Assembly (NCBI GenBank): GCA_016933955.1
Contig: JAFGTT010000014.1
Span: forward strand, 54,664-118,663
DNA length: 64,000 bases
Direction: 5' to 3'
From: Candidatus Zixiibacteriota bacterium
GTDB lineage: Bacteria > Zixibacteria > MSB-5A5 > GN15 > PGXB01
The notes below the pieces were generated by a model. That model was not told where the DNA came from and made no database searches. It saw only the letters and a program-made list of their open reading frames with translations. This document shows positions 46,191 through 54,885 of the stretch, in pieces (positions within the stretch are counted from its first letter, which is position 1; the number at the start of each line of letters is the position of its first letter). A program made the translations under genes and the position numbers.

Positions 46191-46879
46191 GCCGAATGAC
46201 GAACTGTCTCGTCTTTTTCTATTACGCCGTCCCTAATATGCAAAATCCGATCCGCATATTGGGCTATTTCCAGCTCATGAGTCACAAGAATAATGGTGTT
46301 GCCCTTCCGATGTAATTCAGAGAACAACTGCATAATTTCATGGCCGGTTTTGGTATCGATATTACCGGTTGGCTCATCGGCCAGAACCAGGGAGGGATTA
46401 TTGACCAGTGCCCTGGCTATAGCTACCCGCTGACGCTGACCGCCCGAAAGTTCATTGGGCTTATGAAACATCCTGTCAGCCAAATCAACTTCGGCCAGCG
46501 CCTTTTTGGCTTGTTCCACCCGTTCAGCCTTGCCGGTTCCCCCGTAAACAAGAGGTAGTTCTACATTATGCAATGCTGTGGCCCTCGGCATGAGATTGAA
46601 TGTTTGAAAAACAAAACCTATTTCTCTATTACGGATAACGGCCAGATCATCGTCATGCATCTGGCTAACAAGGCTGCCATTGAGGTAATATTCACCGCTA
46701 CTGGGAGTATCAAGACATCCGATGAGATTCATCAAGGTCGATTTCCCCGATCCCGATGGCCCCATAATGGCAAGATAGTCTCCTTTTTCAATGGAAATGG
46801 AAACGCCCCTCAAAGCATGCACTTTGATTGCTCCCATATCATAGGTTTTCCAGATTTCTTTGGTTTCAATCATTGCCAT
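46187..46879 (-). CDS. MacB/LolD-type ABC transporter ATPase
   Basis: 230 residues. Walker [17 protein letters not shown]-loop [11 protein letters not shown], signature [15 protein letters not shown], Walker [13 protein letters not shown] and the switch His in ILVTHE are all present. It powers the two adjacent permeases. The start codon overlaps the HlyD stop (TGATG). The family exports peptides, lipoproteins or antibiotics through a periplasmic adaptor and TolC; the substrate here is unknown. Confidence 0.95.
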   Translation of the reverse strand: MAMIETKEIWKTYDMGAIKVHALRGVSISIEKGDYLAIMGPSGSGKSTLMNLIGCLDTPSSGEYYLNGSLVSQMHDDDLAVIRNREIGFVFQTFNLMPRATALHNVELPLVYGGTGKAERVEQAKKALAEVDLADRMFHKPNELSGGQRQRVAIARALVNNPSLVLADEPTGNIDTKTGHEIMQLFSELHRKGNTIILVTHELEIAQYADRILHIRDGVIEKDETVRHSA

Positions 46880-48198
46880 CAGTTTTCACCCGCCAAAAAT
46901 TCTTTGGAGATTTCGACCTCTTCCCCGCTCTTCAAGGTTCTCAATATCCGGTAGGGTCCGGTTATGATCATATCATCCTTGTTGATACCGCTGGTTATTT
47001 CAATATCTTTCTGATCGGCAATCCCGGTTTCGACTGGAATAAATTTGGCCACACCATCTTTGACGACAAAAACGCCCTTGACTTCTTTCTTTTCGGTCTT
47101 TTCGGGGGCTTTGATATTGGTGTCGGCCGCCAGAGAATCTGAGGTCGTTTCGGCCGCTATGGCCGTCGTGGATGATCCTTCAATTTCGGGTTTTTGGGCT
47201 GTTTCAAGTGAATCAGGATCCAGTTCCCGCATGACAATAGCACCATAGGAAACAGCCATAACATCATCCCGCCGATTGGTGGTAATATCAACTGTCCCCG
47301 ACATCCCCGGACGGATACTGGCATTGCCTTCCGTAAAAAGGACCTTTACCTTGAAATTGGTCGATTGTTCCGTGGTTCCCACGCCCGAGATAACAGCTGT
47401 GTTGCCAATTTCAACGACTTCTCCGGCAAAAATAGTATCCGGAAAAGCATCGACTTCAATCCTGGCCGGTTGTCCTATTTGGACTTTGACAATCTCAGTC
47501 TCATCGACATCGACCTCAATTTCGAAGGCCGAAAGGTTGGAGATGGTCATCAGGGTCTTGCCCTGGCTATAAATGGTCTGAGCGGCGGCGATTTCACCTA
47601 CCTCAGCATCCATATAAGTTATGACACCGTCCATAGGTGCCGCCACCCTGGTTTTGTTCAGATTATCCTCGGCTTTTTCATATCTTGCCTGAGCCTGTTT
47701 GGTTTGATTAACCATTGCCTCATAAGTATATTTACTGTTCAGGTATGAATACTCGGCATTATTATAATTGGTTTCCGATATTAACTTCCGTTCGAACAAT
47801 TCCTTCTGGCGATTGAATTCCTCCTCGGACTGGAGAAAAAGCGATCTGGAGGCTTCAGTATGAGCTTTGGTTTCATCCAAAGAATAACGGTACTGGTCGA
47901 AATCTTTTTTCAACTGAGTGGTATCCAGCTGAACCAGTAATTGTCCCCGGGTTACTTGATCGCCTTCCTTTACGGGAATAGCGATTATTTCAGCTGTCAC
48001 TTCCGAGGTAATATTGACTCTGTTTTTGGGCTGAACCCAGCCTGATGCGGAAACTTCCTCGACCAGGTCTCTGACCGCAACGGCTTCGGCCGTCACCTTT
48101 GTAAGTTTCTTGCCTGACGACAACATATTGGCGATGACAATAATAAGCGCCACGGCAATAGCCCCGAATATCAGGAGTTTCTTTTTTCCTTTTTTCAT
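46879..48198 (-). CDS. HlyD/MacA-family periplasmic adaptor
   Basis: 439 residues: a short cytoplasmic basic start (MKKGKKK), one membrane span, then a barrel-sandwich (lipoyl-like) domain, a long coiled-coil hairpin (about 100-190) and beta-barrel domains. A low-complexity acidic/Thr-rich insertion ([13 protein letters not shown]..., about 345-375) lies before the C-terminal membrane-proximal domain and is unusual for MacA. It should bridge the ABC permeases and the TolC-like channel encoded directly upstream. Confidence 0.92.
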   Translation of the reverse strand: MKKGKKKLLIFGAIAVALIIVIANMLSSGKKLTKVTAEAVAVRDLVEEVSASGWVQPKNRVNITSEVTAEIIAIPVKEGDQVTRGQLLVQLDTTQLKKDFDQYRYSLDETKAHTEASRSLFLQSEEEFNRQKELFERKLISETNYNNAEYSYLNSKYTYEAMVNQTKQAQARYEKAEDNLNKTRVAAPMDGVITYMDAEVGEIAAAQTIYSQGKTLMTISNLSAFEIEVDVDETEIVKVQIGQPARIEVDAFPDTIFAGEVVEIGNTAVISGVGTTEQSTNFKVKVLFTEGNASIRPGMSGTVDITTNRRDDVMAVSYGAIVMRELDPDSLETAQKPEIEGSSTTAIAAETTSDSLAADTNIKAPEKTEKKEVKGVFVVKDGVAKFIPVETGIADQKDIEITSGINKDDMIITGPYRILRTLKSGEEVEISKEFLAGEN

Positions 48199-48225
48199 GA
48201 AGTAATCCCCTATGTATCCCCAAAA

Positions 48226-49614
48226 TTATTTTATACCCATAGCGTTTTCCAGCCTGGCTACGGCCAGGTTATAATCAAATTCCGCTTCCACTTTGGAATT
48301 TTGAGCGGTAATAAGACTCACCTGTGCATCCATCAACTCCAGGATGGTAGCGGCCCCGAGATTATATTTTTCCTGCACCAGAGACATATCCTCTTCGGCG
48401 GCGGCCACATTTTCACCAGCAACCTTCAGGGCTTCTTTGGCTTTATTGATAATGAGATAGGCCTCTTTTATATTTAGAGCCACGCTGTTTTCGGCATAAA
48501 AGTAATCGGCGCGGGCATTGTTGAAAGATGCTTTGGCACTGGTAACATCTCGTTTACGGCTGAAATTAGAAAAGATCGGTACGCTGAGACTGGTCTGAAT
48601 TGTCCAGTGGGCATCCTCGCTTCGGAATTTAGTAACCTCGCTGAACCGCGAATTAGACCATGACCGGCCGACACTTACCGAAAGAGTCGGTAAATAGCGG
48701 CCATAGGCCGACCAAACGGCGTATTTGGCGGAAGTCAGATTGCTTTTTGAAGCATTGAGCCCGGGATAATTGGCCATACCGAATTTTAGAGCATCAAGTT
48801 CGCTGTTGTTATATTCCCGGCTTTCATAATCGGTGGCGAAATCGACATCAGTGTTAACATTAAGACCGATCAAATAAGTCAAATTGGCATGAGCGATTTT
48901 GACATCGTTTTCGGCTGAAATCAGGGCCAGTTTGTCATTCCCGTACTGCACCTTGGCCTTGAGAACATCGGATTTCGAAGCCGCTCCGACATCGAACCGG
49001 GACTGGGCCAATTTTAATTGCTCCTCGCCTCTCTTAACCGCCTCGTCATTGATCTTACGGCTATCCAGGGCCTTGAGGTAGTTGAAATAATAAGCTTTTA
49101 CATTATAAATCAGATTTTGTTCCGAGGCCTCAGCCTGATACTTATAGTATTCTTTGTCCGAGCGGGAACCCAAATAATTAAATATATTCTGCCCGCCGTT
49201 GAAGACCGTCAGCGAGGCCGAGGCTCCCAGCGAATAAGACTTGGAAACACCACCCATCTCGACTTCTGACTGATAGGGCATTAAAAGCAATGTGTCGGGC
49301 GGTATGACCAGAGTGTCGTTTTCATGTTCAGAAGGGATATAAATGGCGTGACCGCTGTCGGTGACAATATAACGATCTGAACGGGTTTGCTGGGCGCTGG
49401 CGCTGGCCGAAATACTCGGAAGGAAAGAACCGAAAGCGTTCCAGACATTGCCATCGGCGGATTTGACCATATTCCGGGCGCGAATGACATCCTGATTTTT
49501 CTTCAGGGCCAGTTCGATACAGTCATCCAAGGTTAAGATTTCGGCTAATGCCGATCCGCTGATCAGCATTATAATAGATATAACCAATAAGGTTTTGCGG
49601 TAAAGGGATCCCAT
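48226..49614 (-). CDS. TolC-family outer membrane channel protein
   Basis: 462 residues with a signal peptide (ISIIMLISGSALA). Two OEP repeats of long helices are visible, each ending in the typical NLGAATILELMDAQVSLITAQ / FDVGAASKSDVLKAKVQYG type motif. It would form the trimeric outer membrane duct of the tripartite exporter with the HlyD adaptor encoded 27 bases downstream. Membership in a diderm lineage follows from this gene. Confidence 0.93.
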   Translation of the reverse strand: MGSLYRKTLLVISIIMLISGSALAEILTLDDCIELALKKNQDVIRARNMVKSADGNVWNAFGSFLPSISASASAQQTRSDRYIVTDSGHAIYIPSEHENDTLVIPPDTLLLMPYQSEVEMGGVSKSYSLGASASLTVFNGGQNIFNYLGSRSDKEYYKYQAEASEQNLIYNVKAYYFNYLKALDSRKINDEAVKRGEEQLKLAQSRFDVGAASKSDVLKAKVQYGNDKLALISAENDVKIAHANLTYLIGLNVNTDVDFATDYESREYNNSELDALKFGMANYPGLNASKSNLTSAKYAVWSAYGRYLPTLSVSVGRSWSNSRFSEVTKFRSEDAHWTIQTSLSVPIFSNFSRKRDVTSAKASFNNARADYFYAENSVALNIKEAYLIINKAKEALKVAGENVAAAEEDMSLVQEKYNLGAATILELMDAQVSLITAQNSKVEAEFDYNLAVARLENAMGIK

Positions 49615-49632
49615 CCGTTATTCTCCTGTGGT

Positions 49633-50406
49633 TTAATATATTAAATTGCCCATCATAATGGTGCTGTTCAAAATAGCAACTAATAATATAAAGACAATCC
49701 ATATGGGAAATAATACGAATCCGAATTTAGATGGTTTCATTTTATAGACAACACCGAGCCCGATACAGGTAACAATGATTCTCCAGATACCGAAAATATC
49801 CACCTGCCTTAAAAGGTAATGCAGAAACGAGCCATCTTCAGCCGGTTTTAAAAGACCCAGACCGGTATAAACAAACATCGTGTCTTTCCAGTACATTAAA
49901 AGCCCCCGGACAATATCCCCCAGAAACCCGATCAAGGCGGCAAAGGCCACAGCATTCATGACTATCCAGAAGGATGATCGCCCGCCAAAAACAAAATTGC
50001 CGCTGATATAGCCTATCACGGATATAATCAGCATACTAATAAACGGCCAGAGCAGGAATATAAGCGGCGTGTACCATTTGAAACTGGCACCTTCCTCGAA
50101 TCTCTTTTTAACATCACTGACGATTTTATCATACTGGTCTGCGGGAAGTCGGTCACGATATTTCTCCAGATTAGCCACCGTTTTCTTTTGCATATCGCGG
50201 GTGGTTATGGGTGCCGTCAGAGGCCACAGGGCACAGCTGATAACGGCAATGACTATAAGCGGTATCAGCCAATCCAGTTTTCCTGTCAGGGTGCCAAAAA
50301 CCCCCGATGGTTCGGAAAATACTTTAAAAATGGCCGCCGGTTTGCCGGATTTTGGTTCGGCCGGCAATTCCGGCCCTGATGGCAAGTTGTTATTCTCCAT
50401 TTCCAT
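49633..50406 (-). CDS. YIP1-family membrane protein
   Basis: 257 residues with five predicted spans and an acidic/proline-rich cytoplasmic start. The pattern KVFSEPSGVFGTLTGKLDWLIPLIV and the middle GYISGNFVFGGRSSFWIVMNAVAFAALI are those of the bacterial YIP1 group (PF04893). Function unknown. A clear AGGAG precedes the ATG. It begins the minus-strand run that continues with TolC, HlyD, ABC and GWxTD genes, and is therefore likely coexpressed with the exporter. Confidence 0.75.
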   Translation of the reverse strand: MEMENNNLPSGPELPAEPKSGKPAAIFKVFSEPSGVFGTLTGKLDWLIPLIVIAVISCALWPLTAPITTRDMQKKTVANLEKYRDRLPADQYDKIVSDVKKRFEEGASFKWYTPLIFLLWPFISMLIISVIGYISGNFVFGGRSSFWIVMNAVAFAALIGFLGDIVRGLLMYWKDTMFVYTGLGLLKPAEDGSFLHYLLRQVDIFGIWRIIVTCIGLGVVYKMKPSKFGFVLFPIWIVFILLVAILNSTIMMGNLIY

Positions 50407-50522
50407 GATTATACTCCTGGTTTTATTATTTAGTGATAATTTTCAATTTTCATAATATACCGGAATTGACGCAAAATATTCAAAAATGTTACAATATCCA
50501 AGCATGTTTTGGACATAAAAAA

Positions 50523-50546
50523 ACCGGCATAATTTCTTATGCCGGT
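50523..50546 (-). terminator. Terminator of the large lipoprotein gene
   Basis: 10-bp perfect stem ACCGGCATAA/TTATGCCGGT with a 4-base loop, followed on the minus strand by a run of seven T. It lies 18 bases past the stop at 50565. Confidence 0.9.
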
Positions 50547-50564
50547 CATAAAAAGTCAATCTTT

Positions 50565-52136
50565 CTATTCCTGCACGATATACACTTTTATCCCGGGAAA
50601 TCCAAAAGGATTGTTATCGACCCGACTGGATTGATTCTGCAATTCCTGACTCTGATAATGATTGGTCGTCGTATCCGAAACAGATACATAACTGGGCATG
50701 GTATACCGACCGGTAAACAGAATAAGCGGGAAGTTGGTGTTTTCATTGTAGGTATCCGGTTCAAGAGTTATAAAAACCCTGCCGTGTCTGGTATAGATGC
50801 TATCCTGAGAAGAAAAGTAAAACGAATCGGCCCCGCAGGGAAGATTCTGGATAAAATCCTCACCCGGGAAATTGGGAACCCTCAAATTCATCGAATACGG
50901 GTTGCCATCATCAGCCCGACTGAAATCCTTGAAACTACCGGTGGTTATAACCGGCCATTCTTCGGGCTCGGTAAAATACTGGTCAACCGTAACTTTCAGC
51001 CAGTTGGGCGGTGTCAGACGACCCAGTTCTGTGCAGTCTTCCGGTAAATACGGAGAGATAACCCATCCTTTATAGTGCCAGTTAGACCCGGTCAAATCCG
51101 GCATCTCTTCATAATTGATGAGAAATTTGTCAAGAAGCAGGGTTTGCGTGGTATAAGTATAAAAGATAGAATGATTATAATCCTTAAAAGGTGGAATTGT
51201 GAAGTTGGTGGTTACATCGAGACAGGAATCATAGTAAAAAGTGTCGATGTTGGCCGCACCGACATTGACCGGGAAATCGACATATTCAAAAGACATGCTC
51301 TTATGGATAAAGGTATCCATAGTCAAGGTATCAGGAACGAAAAACGAGTCAATGACAGTGGTTGTGCACTTTATGGCTACGGTATCAAGCGTATTGGCCA
51401 GTTCCTCAAGATTAAGAGTATCGACAATCAGGGTATCATATGGATATGAGGGATTGGCCTTAACGGAATCAGTTACATCCTCACGCTCGGAACAATCAAT
51501 GTTAAGGCAATCCCAATAGGTATTGGCGATATCAAGTTGCCGGTCATTAACCTGCTTACTCAGCATAACTTTGGTAGTATCGTTATAATATGTCTCCGCA
51601 TATTGATAATATGCAAACCAGATTCCGCAACCATCCTTTTGTCGGGATTGTTTGTCGGTTGGAGTCTGGACACAATATCCGGCCGTACTCAGACTGAAAT
51701 TAAAGGGTACTACCATTTGCAATTCGCGTTCTCCAGGATCCACGATAACATCTCTGAGCATAATCGGTCCCGGGGTATCCGGCTGAGCATCATCCAGGGT
51801 TTCCAGTGATACTGCCATATATTTATAGAAAGGATCCAGGATATCATATTCAACGGTCCAGACAGAATCGATACGGCTCGAATCGCTGTCGTAAAACCGA
51901 TATAAGTCCGCATTCCATATGAACTTGCCAAGAGAATATGAATTGCCAAGAGTATCTATCACCCACATTTCATAAAGATATCCTGCCGGGGCATTGGGAA
52001 GCATGACCGGCTTTAAATGGAACTCGCTCAATGAGATTGGGGCAATAACATCGTCGGACTGGGAACATCCCAAAAACAGGGATAAAAGCAAAACAACTAT
52101 ACCTGAAAATAGTAAGCCATTAAAGCGCCCGAACAT
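50565..52136 (-). CDS. Large lipoprotein of unknown function
   Basis: 523 residues. The N-terminus is a lipoprotein signal (IVVLLLSLFLGC) with lipidation Cys at about 24, so the mature protein is anchored to a membrane. The rest is beta-rich and Asp/Thr/Tyr-rich, with six or more cysteines (YCVQTPTDKQ, DGCGIWF, WDCLNIDC) that could form disulphides. I do not recognise a domain. It is flanked by its own terminator, is separate from the exporter operon, and is divergent from the zinc-ribbon/TPR gene. Confidence 0.75.
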   Translation of the reverse strand: MFGRFNGLLFSGIVVLLLSLFLGCSQSDDVIAPISLSEFHLKPVMLPNAPAGYLYEMWVIDTLGNSYSLGKFIWNADLYRFYDSDSSRIDSVWTVEYDILDPFYKYMAVSLETLDDAQPDTPGPIMLRDVIVDPGERELQMVVPFNFSLSTAGYCVQTPTDKQSRQKDGCGIWFAYYQYAETYYNDTTKVMLSKQVNDRQLDIANTYWDCLNIDCSEREDVTDSVKANPSYPYDTLIVDTLNLEELANTLDTVAIKCTTTVIDSFFVPDTLTMDTFIHKSMSFEYVDFPVNVGAANIDTFYYDSCLDVTTNFTIPPFKDYNHSIFYTYTTQTLLLDKFLINYEEMPDLTGSNWHYKGWVISPYLPEDCTELGRLTPPNWLKVTVDQYFTEPEEWPVITTGSFKDFSRADDGNPYSMNLRVPNFPGEDFIQNLPCGADSFYFSSQDSIYTRHGRVFITLEPDTYNENTNFPLILFTGRYTMPSYVSVSDTTTNHYQSQELQNQSSRVDNNPFGFPGIKVYIVQE

Positions 52137-52330
52137 ATATTTGATTCCTCCTCATAATAACATTCAAAATTAATAAGCGATTATACCTCAAAGAATTGAG
52201 GCTGTCAAGACCTAAATACAAAAAATCCCCTCCTAAAATCCTGACCAATCACCCTTATATCATTTTCTAAAGAAATGACGCATAAAGTCGATAATTAGAT
52301 TAAACAATTCCTAAATTTTTGGAGTTAAAA

Positions 52331-54445
52331 TTGAAGATTTGCCCCAACTGTAAATCCGAGAATGCGTTCGATGGCGCGCAATTCTGTAAGGAATGCGGTA
52401 GTCCATTGAGCAATCAGGCGGACGGCAAACCAGAAATCTCCGCTGAGCACGACTCCGATGATAGACTTGATTTTGTTGTGACCGAGACTGCCAGTCCCGG
52501 GTCAAACGGATTTTTGGATAACCCCGCAGAAAAGAAGAAAACCACGGAGCCGGCTGAAGATCGGTTGGAAATCGCCAATAACGCCGATCTCCTGGGTGGA
52601 GTCGATGATATTGATGATAATATTCCTGCCCAGCCGGTAAACCTGGTTCCTCCGCCTCAAGAGGAAAGCACTGTCTCTTCCGTTGCCGACACCGCGCCCG
52701 CGCGTCCGGTAGAGGTAAAGCCGAACAATCCGGTCAAAAAAGAGATACCGCCTATCGATTGGCATGCTGATTCGCAAAAGCAGGCGAAAAGCGGCGCTGA
52801 TCAACCGGTTCGATCGGAGGAGGTTACCAAGCGCCTGAACAAACATTATGCCGAAAACGACCTCCCCCCCGGACCAAGGATTTCGGATGAATCCGCTCAG
52901 TCCGATACGGCCTTAGCGGATACAGTCCGTTCCATTTCCGATCCGGCGCTGGCTGCGGTTTCACAGCAAGTCAGTCAGAAAGCCCGAGGACTCGCTTATT
53001 ATCGAAAGAACATCATCCAGCTTGTGGGGAATCCTTTTCTCCATGACGGCGATGAGATCGTGGTTAACAATAAGCATTACCTGCTTCGAACCAAAAAACT
53101 CGACAAGCGATTGGCTATCGGTCTCTTTGCCGCCCTGGTGTTTGTCGTTTTGGCAGTAATCGCTTCTCAGTTTATCAAAACCAATCTTTCCGGTGAGGGC
53201 GAAATTGTCGGCATGATCCTGAATAAGGATGGACAGCCATATCTGGAAGGCGCCCTGGTGTCGATTCCTTCCCTGGGCAAGGCCGCCAGAACTAATGCGC
53301 AGGGCTTTTTCCGGTTCGAACTTATTCCGACCGGAACCTATGAAATTGTTTATGAATTGGGCGATGATTATGTCGGACAGGGCAATGTAACCGTAACGGC
53401 TGGCCAATTAACGGTAATGAGTTTTAATAAACCTGTACGCCGGGAGTACAGCCAAAAAAAAAATGACGTCACGCAGGTGACGTCATTAGGCACATCCTCA
53501 AAACCTTCTTCGACCACATCCCAAACCCGGGCCGATAAGGGGACTTCCACTACGACAGGCGATCAGTATGGCAAAATTAAGGTGGAAGCCAACGTTGAAA
53601 ATGTCCGATTTGACCTTGAGGGGCAGATTCTGGGAGCCGGAAATAATACTTACTCCAAAATCAGACCGGGTGAAAGACGGGTTATTTTAAGTAAGGCCGG
53701 ATATGATGATTTTGTTACCACCATAAAAGTCGTTCCGGGCGAAACCACAATCATAAACGCTACCTTAAAACGAAGCCAGGGGACTCAGGCGACAAAAATC
53801 ACAGAAAAAGACTATATTAAACTCGGCTATGATGCCATGGCATCCAATAATATCGATCAGGCGATTGCCGATTTCGACAAGGCGATAGATTACAATCACG
53901 GTTCGGTCGATGCCTATGAAGGCCGGGCCAAAGCATATGCCATGAGTAATCAATCGGAGTCGGCGGCCCTTGATTATATTCGAGTGGGCGAAATTGCCCG
54001 GATGGCCAAAAACAATAATCGGGCCATTAAGGCTTTCACATCAGCCCTTCAGCATTCATCCAAAAGTATCGCAGCCTATGTCGGGCGGGCCGGAACCTAT
54101 GCCGACAATGGCGATTATCGGACAAGTATAGACGATTTTGAAAAAGCCCTTGATATTAACGACAAATTCTATCCCGCCCTATACGGCGCCGGAGTATCAT
54201 ATTTCAAAATGGCCGAATACAAGAAAGCCGAAAAGTATTTCGATAAGGCCTATAAAATCGATGCCTCCGATCCTTACCTGTACCAGTATATGATGCTGAA
54301 CTACCTGGCCCGGGATAATATCAATAAAATGCGGGATACCTACGCCGCTTTTAAAACGGTTGCGGGACCGGCCGAATTGGCCGAATTCAAATCGTCCACA
54401 AGGTTTGAACCTGTCCTCCGGTTAATCAAAGAAGAAGATAGGTAG
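52331..54445 (+). CDS. Zinc-ribbon, single-span protein with CarboxypepD_reg, PEGA and TPR domains
   Basis: 704 residues starting with TTG at 52331, chosen because TGGAG sits 6 bases upstream and the zinc ribbon begins there (CPNC...FCKECGSPL). An acidic linker runs to one span at 261-281 (GLFAALVFVVLAVIASQF). Then come a carboxypeptidase-regulatory-like domain (about 285-370), a PEGA-like domain (about 410-480, GERRVILSKAGYDDFVT) and at least five TPRs (from ~490). So the N-terminus is cytoplasmic and the TPRs are outside. Between domains, at 53454-53487, an A10 run and an 11-bp hairpin interrupt the coding sequence without breaking frame. Followed 5 bases later by the two-CW gene. Confidence 0.8.
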   Translation: MKICPNCKSENAFDGAQFCKECGSPLSNQADGKPEISAEHDSDDRLDFVVTETASPGSNGFLDNPAEKKKTTEPAEDRLEIANNADLLGGVDDIDDNIPAQPVNLVPPPQEESTVSSVADTAPARPVEVKPNNPVKKEIPPIDWHADSQKQAKSGADQPVRSEEVTKRLNKHYAENDLPPGPRISDESAQSDTALADTVRSISDPALAAVSQQVSQKARGLAYYRKNIIQLVGNPFLHDGDEIVVNNKHYLLRTKKLDKRLAIGLFAALVFVVLAVIASQFIKTNLSGEGEIVGMILNKDGQPYLEGALVSIPSLGKAARTNAQGFFRFELIPTGTYEIVYELGDDYVGQGNVTVTAGQLTVMSFNKPVRREYSQKKNDVTQVTSLGTSSKPSSTTSQTRADKGTSTTTGDQYGKIKVEANVENVRFDLEGQILGAGNNTYSKIRPGERRVILSKAGYDDFVTTIKVVPGETTIINATLKRSQGTQATKITEKDYIKLGYDAMASNNIDQAIADFDKAIDYNHGSVDAYEGRAKAYAMSNQSESAALDYIRVGEIARMAKNNNRAIKAFTSALQHSSKSIAAYVGRAGTYADNGDYRTSIDDFEKALDINDKFYPALYGAGVSYFKMAEYKKAEKYFDKAYKIDASDPYLYQYMMLNYLARDNINKMRDTYAAFKTVAGPAELAEFKSSTRFEPVLRLIKEEDR
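53454..53487 (+). promoter_or_regulatory. A10 slippery tract followed by an 11-bp hairpin inside a gene
   Basis: Ten A (53454-53463) run directly into AATGACGTCAC/GTGACGTCATT (53462-53472 with 53477-53487, 4-base loop). In frame the codons are caa aaa aaa aat gac. A -1 slip meets TGA at 53464-53466; a +1 slip meets TGA at 53478-53480. Either would release a product lacking the PEGA and TPR part. Slippery A runs before hairpins drive frameshifting or transcript slippage in genes such as dnaX. Read on the minus strand the same element is a perfect intrinsic terminator. Confidence 0.5.
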
Positions 54446-54450
54446 TCAAG

Positions 54451-54753
54451 ATGAGCCGGAAACTGAATTGCTGGGAGTTCAGAAACTGCGGGTTGGAACC
54501 GGGCGGCGTCCTGACCGGGATTTATGGGACTTGTAAAGTAGCTCAGGTGATGAAACTGGATGGTATTAATGGTGGTCGGGGAGCCGGACGCGCCTGCTGG
54601 ATGGTTAATCACAGCGGTTCGCACGAAGATCATCCGATTTGCCGCAACAGCCGTCAGTCGTGTTACTTGTGCGAATTCTATCTTCGGGTTGAAAACGAAG
54701 AAAATCATAAAATCGATGAACGGACAATCGAAAAACCGGTTCGGATATATTAA
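54451..54753 (+). CDS. Small two-CW-type cysteine protein
   Basis: 100 residues with two Cys/Trp modules: NCWEFRNCG near the start and GRACWMVNH in the middle, followed by CRNSRQSCYLCEFY. This resembles the small two-CW-domain proteins annotated in delta-proteobacteria and relatives, probably a metal-binding or disulphide-rich fold. No signal peptide. It begins 5 bases after the zinc-ribbon/TPR gene and is therefore cotranscribed with it. Function unknown. Confidence 0.7.
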   Translation: MSRKLNCWEFRNCGLEPGGVLTGIYGTCKVAQVMKLDGINGGRGAGRACWMVNHSGSHEDHPICRNSRQSCYLCEFYLRVENEENHKIDERTIEKPVRIY

Positions 54754-54885
54754 AAATCTATCATTCTGATGATTTTCGGTTCTATTGACCGAATATCAGG
54801 CACAACAAGTATTTATCGGTGGCATGGCCGTATTAATTTCGTATAATACGGTGTGACCATCGATTTTTTATTATCAGGAGGAAGA

